A DNA stretch of 64,000 nt, from the NCBI RefSeq assembly GCF_009696685.2, contig NZ_CP102355.1, positions 959,001 to 1,023,000 on the forward strand, in the 5' to 3' direction. The position numbers and the translations under genes are program-made. The notes beneath the pieces are model-generated. The model saw only the letters and a program-made list of their open reading frames with translations, was not told the origin of the DNA and searched no databases. Shown here in pieces: positions 17,928 through 26,808 of this stretch (position 1 is its first letter; every line of letters begins with the position of its first letter). The stretch comes from Paracoccus sp. SMMA_5_TC (GTDB taxonomy: Bacteria > Pseudomonadota > Alphaproteobacteria > Rhodobacterales > Rhodobacteraceae).

Positions 17928-19736
17928 ATGAACAATCACGCCCCCAACATGCGCCCCGTCATTCGACAGCTGGACGAGGCCGCCGCCAACCGCATCGCCG
18001 CCGGCGAGGTGGTCGAGCGCCCGGCCTCGGCGGTCAAGGAACTGGTCGAGAATGCGCTGGATGCCGGGGCCAGCCGCGTCGAAGTGGTGATTTCCCGCGG
18101 CGGCAAGGCGCTGATCCGGGTCAGCGACGATGGCTGCGGCATGACCGCCGCCGACCTGCCGCTGGCCCTGGCGCGTCATGCCACCAGCAAGATCGACGGC
18201 AGCGACCTGCTGGACATCCGCAGTTTCGGCTTTCGCGGCGAGGCGCTGCCCAGCCTGGGCGCGGTCGGGCGGCTAACCATCACCAGCCGAGCCCCGGGAC
18301 ATGACGCGGCGCAGATCGCCGTCGATGCTGGCCGGATCGGTCGGGTGCGGCCGGCGGCGGGCAATACCGGCACCGTGGTGGAATTGCGCGACCTGTTCTT
18401 TGCCACCCCGGCGCGGTTGAAATTCCTGCGCAGCGACCGCGCGGAAACCCAGGCCGTGGCCGAGGTGATCCGCCGCCTTGCCATGGCCGAGCCCCATGTC
18501 AGCTTCACCCTGACCGAGGAAGAGGATGCCCGGCTGCTGTTTCGCGCCGATGCCGAACAGGGCGATCTGTTCGGGGCGCTGCACCGGCGGCTGGGCCGGG
18601 TCATGGGGCGCGATTTCATCGACAATGCGCTGGTGATCGATGCCAGCCGCGACGGGCTGACGCTGACCGGCTTTGCGGCGCTGCCCACCTATTCGCGCGG
18701 CGCGGCGGTGGCGCAGCATCTGTTCGTGAACGGCCGCCCGGTGCGCGACAAGCTGCTGACCGGGGCGCTGCGCGCGGGCTATCTGGATGTGCTGCCCTCG
18801 GGCCGGCACCCGGCGGCGGTGCTGTTTGTCACCTGCGACCCGCATATGGTCGATGTGAACGTGCATCCCGCCAAGGCCGAGGTGCGCTTTCGCGATCCCG
18901 ATGCCGCCCGCGGACTGGTGGTCACGGCGCTGCGCCATGCGCTGGCCGGGGCCGGGCACCGCAGCGCGACCACGGTGGCGGCGGCGGCCTTGGCAGCGGC
19001 GCAGCCCGAACCCACAGGCGCGCCCGTCGCGTATGCGGGCGGGATGGCGCCGCGCCCCTCGGCCCCGGCGCTGGCGGCCAGCCTGGCGCTGCAGGCGCCG
19101 GGGTTTGCCGAAGCGCCGACCGCCCGGGTCGAGCCCGCGCCCGATCCGCGGCTGATCGAGGCGCCACTGGGGGCGGCGCGCGCGCAGCTGCATGAAAACT
19201 GGATCATCGCCCAGACCGCCACCGGCATCGTCATCGTCGATCAGCATGCCGCGCATGAACGCCTGGTCTATGAGCGGCTGAAGGCGCAGGCCGCCGCCAG
19301 CACCATCCCGTCGCAGGCGCTGCTGATCCCCGAAATCGTCCCGCTGACCGAGTCCGAGGCCGCCCGCATCCTGGCGCTGGCCCCCGATCTGGCGCGGCTG
19401 GGGCTGGTCATCGAGGCCTTTGGCGGCGGCGCGGTGGCGGTGCGCGAGGTGCCGGCGCTGATCCGGCGGCTGGATGCAGCGGCGCTGATTCGCGACATTC
19501 TCGACGATCTTGCCGATCAGGGCGCCTCGGACCGGTTGCAGATGCGGGTCGATCAGGTGCTGTCCTCGATGGCCTGCCACGGCTCGGTCCGGGCGGGCCG
19601 CCGGATGAGCGCCGATGAAATGAACGCGCTGCTGCGCGAGATGGAGCGGACGCCGAAATCGGGCCAATGCAACCACGGCCGCCCCACCTGGATCGAACTG
19701 AAGCTGGCCGATATCGAACGCCTGTTCGGCCGATGA
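17928..19736 (+). CDS. mutL: DNA mismatch repair protein MutL
   Basis: A 602-residue MutL. The N-terminal GHKL ATPase has [21 protein letters not shown]41-N42 with D45 (ENALDAGAS), DDGCGM and [10 protein letters not shown] Pro/Ala-rich linker (about 330-415) is followed by the dimerisation domain. That domain holds the DQHAxxExxxxE endonuclease motif starting at D438 ([12 protein letters not shown]), which E. coli MutL lacks; together with the late [13 protein letters not shown] and QCNHGRPTW motifs it predicts a nicking MutL. It acts with MutS to direct strand removal. The last bases overlap the ATG of the sulfotransferase gene. Confidence 0.97.
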   Translation: MNNHAPNMRPVIRQLDEAAANRIAAGEVVERPASAVKELVENALDAGASRVEVVISRGGKALIRVSDDGCGMTAADLPLALARHATSKIDGSDLLDIRSFGFRGEALPSLGAVGRLTITSRAPGHDAAQIAVDAGRIGRVRPAAGNTGTVVELRDLFFATPARLKFLRSDRAETQAVAEVIRRLAMAEPHVSFTLTEEEDARLLFRADAEQGDLFGALHRRLGRVMGRDFIDNALVIDASRDGLTLTGFAALPTYSRGAAVAQHLFVNGRPVRDKLLTGALRAGYLDVLPSGRHPAAVLFVTCDPHMVDVNVHPAKAEVRFRDPDAARGLVVTALRHALAGAGHRSATTVAAAALAAAQPEPTGAPVAYAGGMAPRPSAPALAASLALQAPGFAEAPTARVEPAPDPRLIEAPLGAARAQLHENWIIAQTATGIVIVDQHAAHERLVYERLKAQAAASTIPSQALLIPEIVPLTESEAARILALAPDLARLGLVIEAFGGGAVAVREVPALIRRLDAAALIRDILDDLADQGASDRLQMRVDQVLSSMACHGSVRAGRRMSADEMNALLREMERTPKSGQCNHGRPTWIELKLADIERLFGR

Positions 19737-20386
19737 TCGTTTCCCACCGCCACCGCTATATCTTTGTCCATATTCCCAAGACGGGGGGCACCTCGCTGAC
19801 CCTGGCGCTCGAGGCGCGGGTGGGCCGCGACGACATCATCCTGTCCGACACGCCCAAGGGCCGCAACCGTCGCCGCCGTCTGCGCGACGCGCCGGCGCGT
19901 GGGCGGTTGTGGAAACATTCGACCCTGGCCGATATCGAGGGTCTGGTAGATCCGGCAATCTTTGGCGACTATCTGCTGTTCACGCTGGTGCGCAACCCCT
20001 GGGCGCGGGCGGTCAGCTATTACCGCTGGCTGCGCGAGCAGCGTTTCGATCATCCACAGGTGCGCCTGGCGCAGCGGCTGGGTTTCGGCGATTTCCTGCG
20101 CGACCAGCGGACCCAGGCGGCGCTGGCGGTGCCGGCGCGGCACTATCTGACCGCCAGCGCCGGGGAATGTGCGGGCCATTACCTGCGGCTGGAACATCTG
20201 GACGACGATCTGCCGGCCATCGAGGCGCAGCTGGGCTTCGGCCTGCGGCCGCTGCCGCATGCCAACCGCTCGGCCCCGGCGTCCGGGGACTGGCGCGGCC
20301 TCTATGACAAGGCCACCGCGGCGCTGGTCGCCCACACCGCGGCCGAGGACATCGGCCGTTTCGGCTATCGCTTCGATCCTGATTGA
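19733..20386 (+). CDS. Sulfotransferase family 2 domain protein
   Basis: A 217-residue protein with both PAPS-binding signatures: the 5'-phosphosulfate loop IPKTGGTS (14-21) after the strand YIFVH, and the 3'-phosphate motif [14 protein letters not shown] with R87. No signal peptide is visible. It should move sulfate from PAPS to an acceptor, most plausibly a glycan or lipid carbohydrate by family analogy, giving PAP, the substrate of CysQ (encoded at 39.0 kb). The ATG at 19733 overlaps the mutL stop as ATGA and is the start nearest the domain, which suggests translational coupling. The acceptor is unknown. Confidence 0.85.
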   Translation: MIVSHRHRYIFVHIPKTGGTSLTLALEARVGRDDIILSDTPKGRNRRRRLRDAPARGRLWKHSTLADIEGLVDPAIFGDYLLFTLVRNPWARAVSYYRWLREQRFDHPQVRLAQRLGFGDFLRDQRTQAALAVPARHYLTASAGECAGHYLRLEHLDDDLPAIEAQLGFGLRPLPHANRSAPASGDWRGLYDKATAALVAHTAAEDIGRFGYRFDPD

Positions 20387-20429
20387 CCGCAGGCGGGCGC
20401 GGCGCGACACTGATGGCGGAGGTGTCGCC

Positions 20430-20801
20430 ATGCTGGAAATCAGCGCCGAGAAGCTTGCCCATATCATCATCCGCGCCCGCGAATACGACAGCGGCGTCAA
20501 CGCCTGGGCCCATAGCGGCCAGCGCACAGGCCACGGCACCGCCGCGGAACTGGCCGAATTCATCGCCGGCCTGAACGAGGACGAACAGGCCAGCCTGGTC
20601 GCCGTCATGTGGATCGGCCGCGACACGTTCGACGCCGAGGATCTGGCCGAGGCGATCGAGACCGCCAAGACCCAGCGCCGCGGCCCGACCGAGGATTACC
20701 TGATGGGCGAGCCGCAGCTGGCCGATTATCTCGAAGCCGGGATGGAGGCGCTGGGCATGTCGCCCGGCGCGGCCGAGGACGATCTGCAAAAGCCGGTTTA
20801 A
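20430..20801 (+). CDS. DUF3775 family protein
   Basis: A 123-residue acidic, helical protein. It opens with LEISAEKLAHIIIRAREYDSG and contains LIVGLNEDEQ-like and LVAVMWIGRDTF segments characteristic of DUF3775, a short alphaproteobacterial family of unknown function. It ends with a YLMGEPQLADYLEAGMEALG helix. A GGAGGTG Shine-Dalgarno (about 20418-20424) precedes the ATG at 20430. It follows the sulfotransferase by 43 bases and is probably the last gene of this plus-strand run; its stop overlaps the end of the convergent sugar dehydrogenase gene by four bases. Confidence 0.8.
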   Translation: MLEISAEKLAHIIIRAREYDSGVNAWAHSGQRTGHGTAAELAEFIAGLNEDEQASLVAVMWIGRDTFDAEDLAEAIETAKTQRRGPTEDYLMGEPQLADYLEAGMEALGMSPGAAEDDLQKPV

Positions 20802-21997
20802 TCGGACGCGACGGGCCGGCTCAGCCGGATCAGCTGGCCCGGGTCTTCGTCGGTCAGGATCAGCAGCGCACCGTCGGGCGCCACCTCGATGTCGCGGACG
20901 CGGCCGATGCCCTCGGCCAGGCGCTGTTCGCCGACTACCCGCCCGTTCTCGATCTTCAGCCGGACCACCGCGCCGCGCAGCGCGCCGATCAGCGCATCGC
21001 CTTGCCATTCGGGAAACATCGCGCCGTCATAGAACACCATGCCGCTGGGCGCGATCACCGGATCCCAGTAATAGACCGGCTGTTCCAGCCCCTCGCGCGC
21101 GGTCAGCCCGGCGCCGATCGGGTTGCCGTCGTAGTTCACGCCATAGCTGATGACCGGCCAGCCGTAGTTGCGGCCCGGCTGCGGCTGGTTCAGTTCGTCC
21201 CCGCCCTGGGGGCCGTGCTCGACCGTCCACAGCCGACCTTGCGCATCCAGCGCCGCCGCCTGCAGATTGCGATGGCCCCAGGACCAGATCTGCGGCTGAC
21301 CCTGTGCCGGTGTCAGCGGATTGCCGGGCGCGGCGCGGCCGGTCTGCGGATCGATGCGCAGCACCTTGCCGTGGTGGCTGGTCAGATCCTGCACCGCTGA
21401 CACCTCGGGCGGCATGCCGCGGTCGCCTGTGGTGACAAACAGCATGCCGTCGCGATCAAAGACCAGGCGCGAACCGAAATGGATCGGCGATTCGACTGCG
21501 GGCTGCTGTTCCAGAATGACGCGCATATCCTCCAGCCGGGTCGCATCGGCCGACAGTTTGGCGGTGCCGACTGCGGTGGTGGCATTGCGCCCCTCCTTCG
21601 GCATGGCAAAGCTGAACCAGATCTGACGATCGCGGGCAAAGTTCGGCCCGATCGCCACATCCAGCAACCCGCCCTGGCCATCATCGGCGACCGGCGGCAG
21701 GCCGGCGATCGGATCGGACAGCGTGCCGTCGCGGTAAAGCCGCAGCCGGCCCGGCTTTTCGGTGATCAGCAGCCCGCCATCGGGCAACAGCGCCATGCCC
21801 CAGGGCTTTTCCAGATTGCTGACCAGGGGCGTCTGGATCAGCCGCAGCGCGCGCGGAATGACCGGCGCCCGGGTCTGATTGGGAAAGGCGGCGGTCTGGC
21901 CGCGGGCATTCGGCGGCGCGTCGTTGAAATCGGCCAGGGCCGGCAGGGGCGACAGGGCCACGATCAGGCTGGCGGCAAGGCGGGTCAGTCGGGTCAT
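20798..21997 (-). CDS. PQQ-dependent sugar dehydrogenase family protein (YliI/Asd-like, secreted)
   Basis: A 399-residue beta-propeller protein with a signal peptide (cleavage probably after SPLPALA, residue 22). Family motifs include LEKPWGMALLPDGGLLITEKPGR-type first-blade sequence, GGLLDVAIGP, a YGVNYDGNPIG stretch and WDPVIAPSGMVFYDG. Homologues such as E. coli YliI/Asd are periplasmic, calcium-dependent and oxidise aldoses when given the cofactor PQQ. No PQQ synthesis genes are in the window. It is the last gene of a minus-strand series from 25.9 kb, 69 bases after saccharopine dehydrogenase. Confidence 0.88.
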   Translation of the reverse strand: MTRLTRLAASLIVALSPLPALADFNDAPPNARGQTAAFPNQTRAPVIPRALRLIQTPLVSNLEKPWGMALLPDGGLLITEKPGRLRLYRDGTLSDPIAGLPPVADDGQGGLLDVAIGPNFARDRQIWFSFAMPKEGRNATTAVGTAKLSADATRLEDMRVILEQQPAVESPIHFGSRLVFDRDGMLFVTTGDRGMPPEVSAVQDLTSHHGKVLRIDPQTGRAAPGNPLTPAQGQPQIWSWGHRNLQAAALDAQGRLWTVEHGPQGGDELNQPQPGRNYGWPVISYGVNYDGNPIGAGLTAREGLEQPVYYWDPVIAPSGMVFYDGAMFPEWQGDALIGALRGAVVRLKIENGRVVGEQRLAEGIGRVRDIEVAPDGALLILTDEDPGQLIRLSRPVASD

Positions 21998-22066
21998 GGC
22001 GAATCCTTTGTGTCTTGCGGGTGTCGGGATAACGGCCTGCGGCGGCGCGCGTTCCGGGGCCGAATG

Positions 22067-23122
22067 TCAAAGTGCGGCCAGATGCCGGTCGAACAGCGCG
22101 CGTGCACGCCCCCAAGGGCCGGTGTCGATGCGGTCCAGCCCGGCCAGCACCGGCAGAAGCTGCGCAGCGAAATCCTGCGAACTTTCCAGCGGCAGCAGCG
22201 ACGGCAGGTTGTCGATTGCCATGACATCCAGCACCGGCCGATCCGCCACGCGCCGCACCGGCTGCGCCCAGTCGGTGACGCGGTCATAGACCTTGATCGG
22301 GTTGAAGTCGCTGCCCGGATCGCAGGCGACATCGCCGATCACCGTCAGCCGCCGCGCCGGCCCTGCCGCCTCGGCCGGGATCAGCACCGGGCTGTCCGGC
22401 CCGGCGAGGATGCAGTTGATGAACAGGTCATGGTCCAGGATCTGGGGGTAGGGGCCGCCGCCGGCGGTTTCGGCCATGTCCCAGCGGGTGGTGGCGACAC
22501 CCATTGCCGTCAGCAGGTCGCCGGCACCGCGCCCGACGCGCCCCAGCGCGCCGACCACGATCGCGCGCGGTCTGGGCGCGCCGGTGGCATCCAGTTCGGC
22601 GCGTAGATCCGCCTCGAGCTGCTGGCGCGAGGGCGAGGCCGCGACCGGCGGGCATATGCCCCCCCGACGCTGCGCCGCCCATGCGCGCAGCGATACCGCC
22701 GCCCCGGCAAAGCCCGCCCAGTAACCAAAGGCCGCCAGTCGCCGGCCCTGTTCGTCGGTCAGGTATTCCAGATCGTAAAGCGCGCCGCCGCCGCGCGCCA
22801 GCCGCCGCAGCAACCTGTGCCCCGGCGGCTGACCCTTGTAGGCATGGCCGAACATGATGTGACGGTGCGGCAGCGGCGTATCGGCTTCGGGCAGTTCCTT
22901 CAGCCCCAGGATCAGCGCCGCGGCCGGCGCCGAGGGCCAGCTGTCCGGCGGCGCGATCTCGGCCCCCATCTCTGCATAGGCGGCGGTGGGCAGGATGCGG
23001 TGGCGGCTGTCCTCGACCGTGATGCGAAAGCCGCGCGCGATCAGGTCGCGCGCGCCCTCGGGGGTCAGGGGCGCGCGCTGTTCATTGGGACGGGTTTCGC
23101 TGCGCAGCCACAGATGCACCAT
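22067..23122 (-). CDS. Saccharopine dehydrogenase (lysine-forming type)
   Basis: A 351-residue enzyme related to yeast Lys1 and to alanine dehydrogenase/transhydrogenase N-termini. It opens with HLWLRSETRPNEQRAPLTP. The substrate-binding Lys is in LGLKELPE and the catalytic His in HIMFGHAYKGQ, spaced as in Lys1. The dinucleotide site is about residue 190 (IVVGALGRVGRGAGDLL), and DVACDPGSDFNPI and the FINCILAG strand complete the family pattern. It interconverts saccharopine with lysine and 2-oxoglutarate using NAD. The frame is open for a further 42 residues upstream, but family similarity begins at the ATG at 23122. The pathway partner is not in the window. Confidence 0.88.
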   Translation of the reverse strand: MVHLWLRSETRPNEQRAPLTPEGARDLIARGFRITVEDSRHRILPTAAYAEMGAEIAPPDSWPSAPAAALILGLKELPEADTPLPHRHIMFGHAYKGQPPGHRLLRRLARGGGALYDLEYLTDEQGRRLAAFGYWAGFAGAAVSLRAWAAQRRGGICPPVAASPSRQQLEADLRAELDATGAPRPRAIVVGALGRVGRGAGDLLTAMGVATTRWDMAETAGGGPYPQILDHDLFINCILAGPDSPVLIPAEAAGPARRLTVIGDVACDPGSDFNPIKVYDRVTDWAQPVRRVADRPVLDVMAIDNLPSLLPLESSQDFAAQLLPVLAGLDRIDTGPWGRARALFDRHLAAL

Positions 23123-23144
23123 CGTCTGTCCTTCCGGTTCGGGG

Positions 23145-24023
23145 TCAGGGAAACTGTGCCTCGGGGCGCGAGGGCGGACGGCGGGCGCCGCGGAAAGGGC
23201 CCTGACCCGCGGCGTCGATGCGGGCAATTGCCTGCGCGATCGGCTCAACGATCACCGCCATGGCATAGGCGGTGGCGTGGATCATTCTTTCGCTGTCCAG
23301 CGCCATGGCGACATGGCCGGGCCAGAACAGCAGATCGTTGCGCTTGATCGCACCCTCGGCGACAGGAAAGGCGGCTTCCTGCATGTCGCTGTCGCCCGGG
23401 CAGGCGATGGCACAGGCCGACAGCGCCGCCTGCGCCAGCCCCGAACAGTCAATGCCCCAGCGGCTGTTGCCGCCCCACAGATAGGGGGTGCCAAGCAGCG
23501 ACAGCGCCACCTCGGCCGGGTCGGTGGCCGGTTGGTCGCCCAGATGCTGCAACGGCACCCAGCCGCCCTGCGCCAGCCGGGCAAAGCCGTTCTGCACCGC
23601 CCCGACCGACAGTCGCGCCCCCAGGGACAGCGCCAGCAGATCGCGGCTTTTCAGGTCCGGTTCGGCATAGACATGGGTTGCGGGGGCGATCACGCGATGG
23701 GTGATCGGCGGCAGGTCATGGCCGATCTGATCGGCGCGCAGCCAGCCGCAATAGCCGTCGGCCTCGGCCTGGACAAAGGCCCAGTCGTCCTGATGGTCCA
23801 GCAGTGTCAGGCCCGCGCCGAAGTTCAGCTGGCGATCACGGGCGCCCGAGGGGGCCCGGCACAGGTCGGCGACGGGCACCTGCAGGCGGACAGGGCGGCC
23901 GGGGGTATAGGCAGGTCTTGCAATCAATCCCCGCAGCGATTCCAGCGCCACGCGCTCGGTCGCAGGGGTCAGGCGGCGGTCGGTCAGGATCGGGGTCGTA
24001 GCGTCGTCCACGGATTGGGTCAT
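23145..24023 (-). CDS. NlpC/P60 family cell-wall peptidase with SH3-like region
   Basis: A 292-residue protein. Residues about 45-165 form two bacterial SH3-like modules (WAFVQAEADGYCGWLRADQI; ARLAQGGWVPLQHL). The NlpC/P60 domain follows, with the catalytic Cys C193 (WGIDCSGLAQAAL) and the His H237 (WPGHVAMAL), and RMIHATAY probably supplying the third position. Such enzymes cut gamma-D-Glu to diamino acid bonds of peptidoglycan stem peptides. No signal peptide is visible, so a role in recycling imported muropeptides is plausible. Its first codon overlaps the stop of the leucyl aminopeptidase gene, supporting a peptide-degradation pair. Confidence 0.9.
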   Translation of the reverse strand: MTQSVDDATTPILTDRRLTPATERVALESLRGLIARPAYTPGRPVRLQVPVADLCRAPSGARDRQLNFGAGLTLLDHQDDWAFVQAEADGYCGWLRADQIGHDLPPITHRVIAPATHVYAEPDLKSRDLLALSLGARLSVGAVQNGFARLAQGGWVPLQHLGDQPATDPAEVALSLLGTPYLWGGNSRWGIDCSGLAQAALSACAIACPGDSDMQEAAFPVAEGAIKRNDLLFWPGHVAMALDSERMIHATAYAMAVIVEPIAQAIARIDAAGQGPFRGARRPPSRPEAQFP

Positions 24024-25444
24024 GTCGATGTCTCGGCCGGGGTCAGGATCTGGGGCAGGGCGTGCAGGATGGCGCGCATGCCCTGGCCCAGCCCGCCCTT
24101 GGGCCGGCCCGGGGCGGCGGTCGGCTGCCAGCCGTAGATGTCGAAATGGGCAAAAAGCCGGGCCTTTTCGGTAAACCTGCGCAGGAACAGCGCGGCCGTT
24201 ATGGCGCCGGCGAAACCTCCCGAAGGGGCATTGTCCAGATCGGCGATGCCCGGTTCGATCAACGTCTCGTAAGGTTCCCAGAAGGGCAGGCGCCAGACCG
24301 GATCGGCGTGATCGCGCCCTGCCTGCTGGATCGCAGCCGCAGCCTCATCGTCGTCGCAGAAGAAGGGTGGCAGATCGGGCCCCAGCGCGACCCGTGCGGC
24401 CCCGGTCAGGGTTGCCATCGAAATCAGCAGATCGGGTGCCTCTTCGTCGGCAAGCGCCAGGGCATCGGCCAGGATCAGGCGGCCTTCGGCATCGGTGTTG
24501 TTGATCTCGACGCTCAGCCCCTTGCGGCCGGTCAGGATGTCGCCCGGGCGGAAGGCATCTGCCGAAATCGCGTTTTCCACCGCCGGGATCAGCACCCGCA
24601 GCTGCATCCCTGCGGTCAGCCCCAGCCGCGCCAGGGTCTCGGCCAGGCCAAGGACATTGGCGGCACCCCCCATGTCCTTTTTCATCAGCGCCATCGAGGC
24701 GGGCGGCTTGATGTCGAGGCCGCCGGTGTCGAAACAGACCCCCTTGCCGACCAGGGTCAGTCGCGGCCCCCGGCCCGGAAAGCGAATATCGATCAGCCGC
24801 GGCGGCTGGGCCGCGGCCCGACCGACGGCGTGGATCAGGCCCAGGTGCTGGGCCAGCAGATCCTCGCCCCGAATGACCTCGATCCCGGCACCGTGGCGCT
24901 GGGCCAGATCCCGTGCCGCCTGTTCCAGCGCCTGCGGCCCCATGTCCGAGGCCGGCGTGTTGATCAGGTCGCGGGCCAGAAATTCGCCCGCGGCCAAGGC
25001 CAGCAGACGGTCGGCATCGACCCCGGGCGGGCAGACCAGCCGCGCCTGCGGCGTTTCGACCTGACGATAGCGGCCAAAACGATATTGCGCCAGAAGCCAA
25101 CCGAAAACGCCCATCTGCGCATCGAAGCCGGTCGGAATATTGACCAGATGCCACGCCCCCGCCGGGAGAGACTCGGCGGCGCGGGCCAGCACGTGCCGGT
25201 CGCGCGGGCCCCGCGGACCAGGCATCGGCCCCAGGCCGAACAACGCCCCGGCCAACCCGCCATCCGCTGCCGGCAGCAGGCACAACTGTCCGGCCTTGCC
25301 GGCAAAGCCCTGCGCCATGGCCCAGCGGCGTTGCAGGTCACTCAGCTCTGCGGGCAATTCGATCTGCCCGGCATCCCCGTCTGAGGGACGCATGAGCCAC
25401 AGCGGCAGCGACGCCGCGCTGGAAGGGGCGAACTCCAGAGTCAT
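24020..25444 (-). CDS. Leucyl aminopeptidase family (M17) protein
   Basis: A 474-residue cytosolic M17 aminopeptidase. The metal-binding Lys and Asp lie in VGKGVCFDTGGLDIKP and MKKDMGGAANVLG, and the M17 signature NTDAEGRL is residues 316-323. The N-terminal macrodomain-like part is divergent and starts within the visible frame. The enzyme removes N-terminal residues from peptides as a hexamer with two metal ions per active site. It is followed, with a four-base overlap, by the NlpC/P60 gene. It could process dipeptides released from wall peptides, but this is inferred only from the pairing. Confidence 0.92.
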   Translation of the reverse strand: MTLEFAPSSAASLPLWLMRPSDGDAGQIELPAELSDLQRRWAMAQGFAGKAGQLCLLPAADGGLAGALFGLGPMPGPRGPRDRHVLARAAESLPAGAWHLVNIPTGFDAQMGVFGWLLAQYRFGRYRQVETPQARLVCPPGVDADRLLALAAGEFLARDLINTPASDMGPQALEQAARDLAQRHGAGIEVIRGEDLLAQHLGLIHAVGRAAAQPPRLIDIRFPGRGPRLTLVGKGVCFDTGGLDIKPPASMALMKKDMGGAANVLGLAETLARLGLTAGMQLRVLIPAVENAISADAFRPGDILTGRKGLSVEINNTDAEGRLILADALALADEEAPDLLISMATLTGAARVALGPDLPPFFCDDDEAAAAIQQAGRDHADPVWRLPFWEPYETLIEPGIADLDNAPSGGFAGAITAALFLRRFTEKARLFAHFDIYGWQPTAAPGRPKGGLGQGMRAILHALPQILTPAETST

Positions 25445-25512
25445 TCTGCACGATCCTTGCCGTTTTGGGGATCAGACTAGCCGGACGGCTGTGCGCTGCA
25501 AGGGTTGCGGCA

Positions 25513-25890
25513 TCACAAAGGCACGTCACGATCCCACAATTCGGTCAGCGAACGACGACCGACCCGCTCCAACCGTGCCAAAGTCGCTGCAAGGCTTTGC
25601 CGATCGCGCAGTTCGGCGCAGCGACCGACATCGATGGCCACGCCCGATAACGTGACCAGACCGATTTGCCATGCCAGTCGTGAAAGCTGATCGGCACCTT
25701 GCGCCACCCCCCCCAGATCATCCTGATGCCCGGCCTGCAACGTGCGGCCAAGCGCCCGCGCCAACTGTTCGAGCGTGGCGATCACAACCTGCATTCCCGC
25801 CTTTTCGCCCAGGGCCGCCACGATCTGATCCACCCGTTGAGGGTCGATATGAATGTTTTCCCTGGGTGCCAGGCTGGCAATCTGCGGCAT
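25513..25890 (-). CDS. Small HPt-like helical protein lacking the phospho-histidine
   Basis: A 125-residue protein that I do not recognise by name. It is all-helical by composition. Residues 58-112 fit the pattern of a histidine phosphotransfer (HPt) domain, with D-L-x-x-V-A-x-x-A-x-x-L-x-x-x-A-x-x-I-G followed by a hydrophobic helix and an LARLERVG helix. At the place of the active histidine stands D67 (QGADQLSRLAWQIG). It could not accept phosphate in the normal way, but may bind a partner. The start at 25890 is chosen because similarity to comparable short rhodobacterial proteins begins at MPQIASLAPRE. It is divergent from the carbonic anhydrase gene and 68 bases upstream of the aminopeptidase gene. 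The HPt resemblance is by eye. Confidence 0.6.
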   Translation of the reverse strand: MPQIASLAPRENIHIDPQRVDQIVAALGEKAGMQVVIATLEQLARALGRTLQAGHQDDLGGVAQGADQLSRLAWQIGLVTLSGVAIDVGRCAELRDRQSLAATLARLERVGRRSLTELWDRDVPL

Positions 25891-25973
25891 GTATTCGGTC
25901 CTTGCTTGGCGCGCTGGGCGCATAGCCACGCTTGCAGCAATCCGTCAAGAAAACGTTATGCGGAACCGCCAAA

Positions 25974-25993
25974 ACCACTCGAACTTTAGTGGT
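25974..25993. promoter_or_regulatory. Inverted repeat upstream of carbonic anhydrase
   Basis: ACCACT at 25974-25979 and AGTGGT at 25988-25993 are perfect inverted arms around an 8-base spacer, 40 bases before the chosen start codon of the carbonic anhydrase gene in the divergent promoter region. It could be an operator or a leader hairpin. Only the sequence symmetry supports it. Confidence 0.3.
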
Positions 25994-26032
25994 CGAAAAG
26001 ATATGACCGAACAAACAGTAGATGAGGGAGCC

Positions 26033-26683
26033 ATGAAATACGCCCGTCCGCTGCCCCAGTATCTGGTTCAGCGCTATCACGGCTGGCATGCCACCGCCTT
26101 CAGTGAAAATCGTGTCTGGTATCGCCGACTGGCCGAAGACGGTCAGCATCCGCGCGCGATGGTCATCGCCTGTTGCGATTCGCGCGTCCATGTCACCTCG
26201 ATCTTCGGGGCGGATACGGGAGAGTTTTTCATCCACCGAAACATTGCCAATCTGGTGCCGCCCTATGCGCCGGACGGCCAGCAGCACGGCACCTCGGCGG
26301 CGGTCGAATATGCCGTATGCACATTGAAGGTCGCGCATCTCGTCGTTGTCGGCCACACCCGCTGCGGTGGTGTTCAAGGCTGCCATGCGATGTGTTCGGG
26401 CCATGCGCCGCAGCTGGAGGAGAAAAGCAGTTTTGTCGGTCGCTGGATGGACATTCTGCGATCCGGCTACGACCGTATTGCCGCCCTGCCCGAGTCCGAG
26501 CAGATACCGGCTCTCGAACGCCAGGCGGTGCTGGTTTCCCTGGAAAACCTGATGACCTTTCCCTTTATCGCCGAACAGGTGGAAAGCGGTGGTCTGTCGT
26601 TGCATGGCGTGTTGCACGACATCGCGAATGGAACCCTGGAACAGTATGATCCGGAAACCGGAAGCTTCGTGACGCTGGGCTGA
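26033..26683 (+). CDS. Beta-class carbonic anhydrase
   Basis: A 216-residue beta-carbonic anhydrase that interconverts CO2 and bicarbonate. The zinc ligands are C48, H108 and C111 and the Asp-Arg dyad is D49-R51 (ACCDSRVHVTSIFG; VVVGHTRCGGVQ). The FFIHRNIANLVPPY and GTSAAVEYAV segments are typical. I chose ATG 26033 (MKYARPLPQYL) because GAGG lies 5 bases before it and rhodobacterial relatives start there. The in-frame ATG at 26003 would add ten residues and has only a weak GAAAAG upstream. It is divergent from the HPt-like gene and convergent with flgI, separated by a strong hairpin. No bicarbonate transporter is adjacent. Confidence 0.93.
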   Translation: MKYARPLPQYLVQRYHGWHATAFSENRVWYRRLAEDGQHPRAMVIACCDSRVHVTSIFGADTGEFFIHRNIANLVPPYAPDGQQHGTSAAVEYAVCTLKVAHLVVVGHTRCGGVQGCHAMCSGHAPQLEEKSSFVGRWMDILRSGYDRIAALPESEQIPALERQAVLVSLENLMTFPFIAEQVESGGLSLHGVLHDIANGTLEQYDPETGSFVTLG

Positions 26684-26702
26684 GACAAGCGAACAGCGTT
26701 CA

Positions 26703-26743
26703 GGCAGGCGCCGTGCAACACGTGATGGGGTGCGGCGCCTGCC
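26703..26743 (+). terminator. Hairpin terminator after carbonic anhydrase
   Basis: GGCAGGCGCCG (26703-26713) pairs perfectly with CGGCGCCTGCC (26733-26743), an 11-bp stem with a 19-base loop, followed by GTTTCC. It begins 19 bases after the carbonic anhydrase stop and lies between two convergent genes. The T-run is short, so it may work as a moderate terminator or 3' stabiliser for either transcript. Confidence 0.6.
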
Positions 26744-26808
26744 GTTTCCAGCATTGCCAGTCGACAGCAGGCATATGGCGCGGCTGCGTCAGTCGCGACT
26801 GTCGTCGC

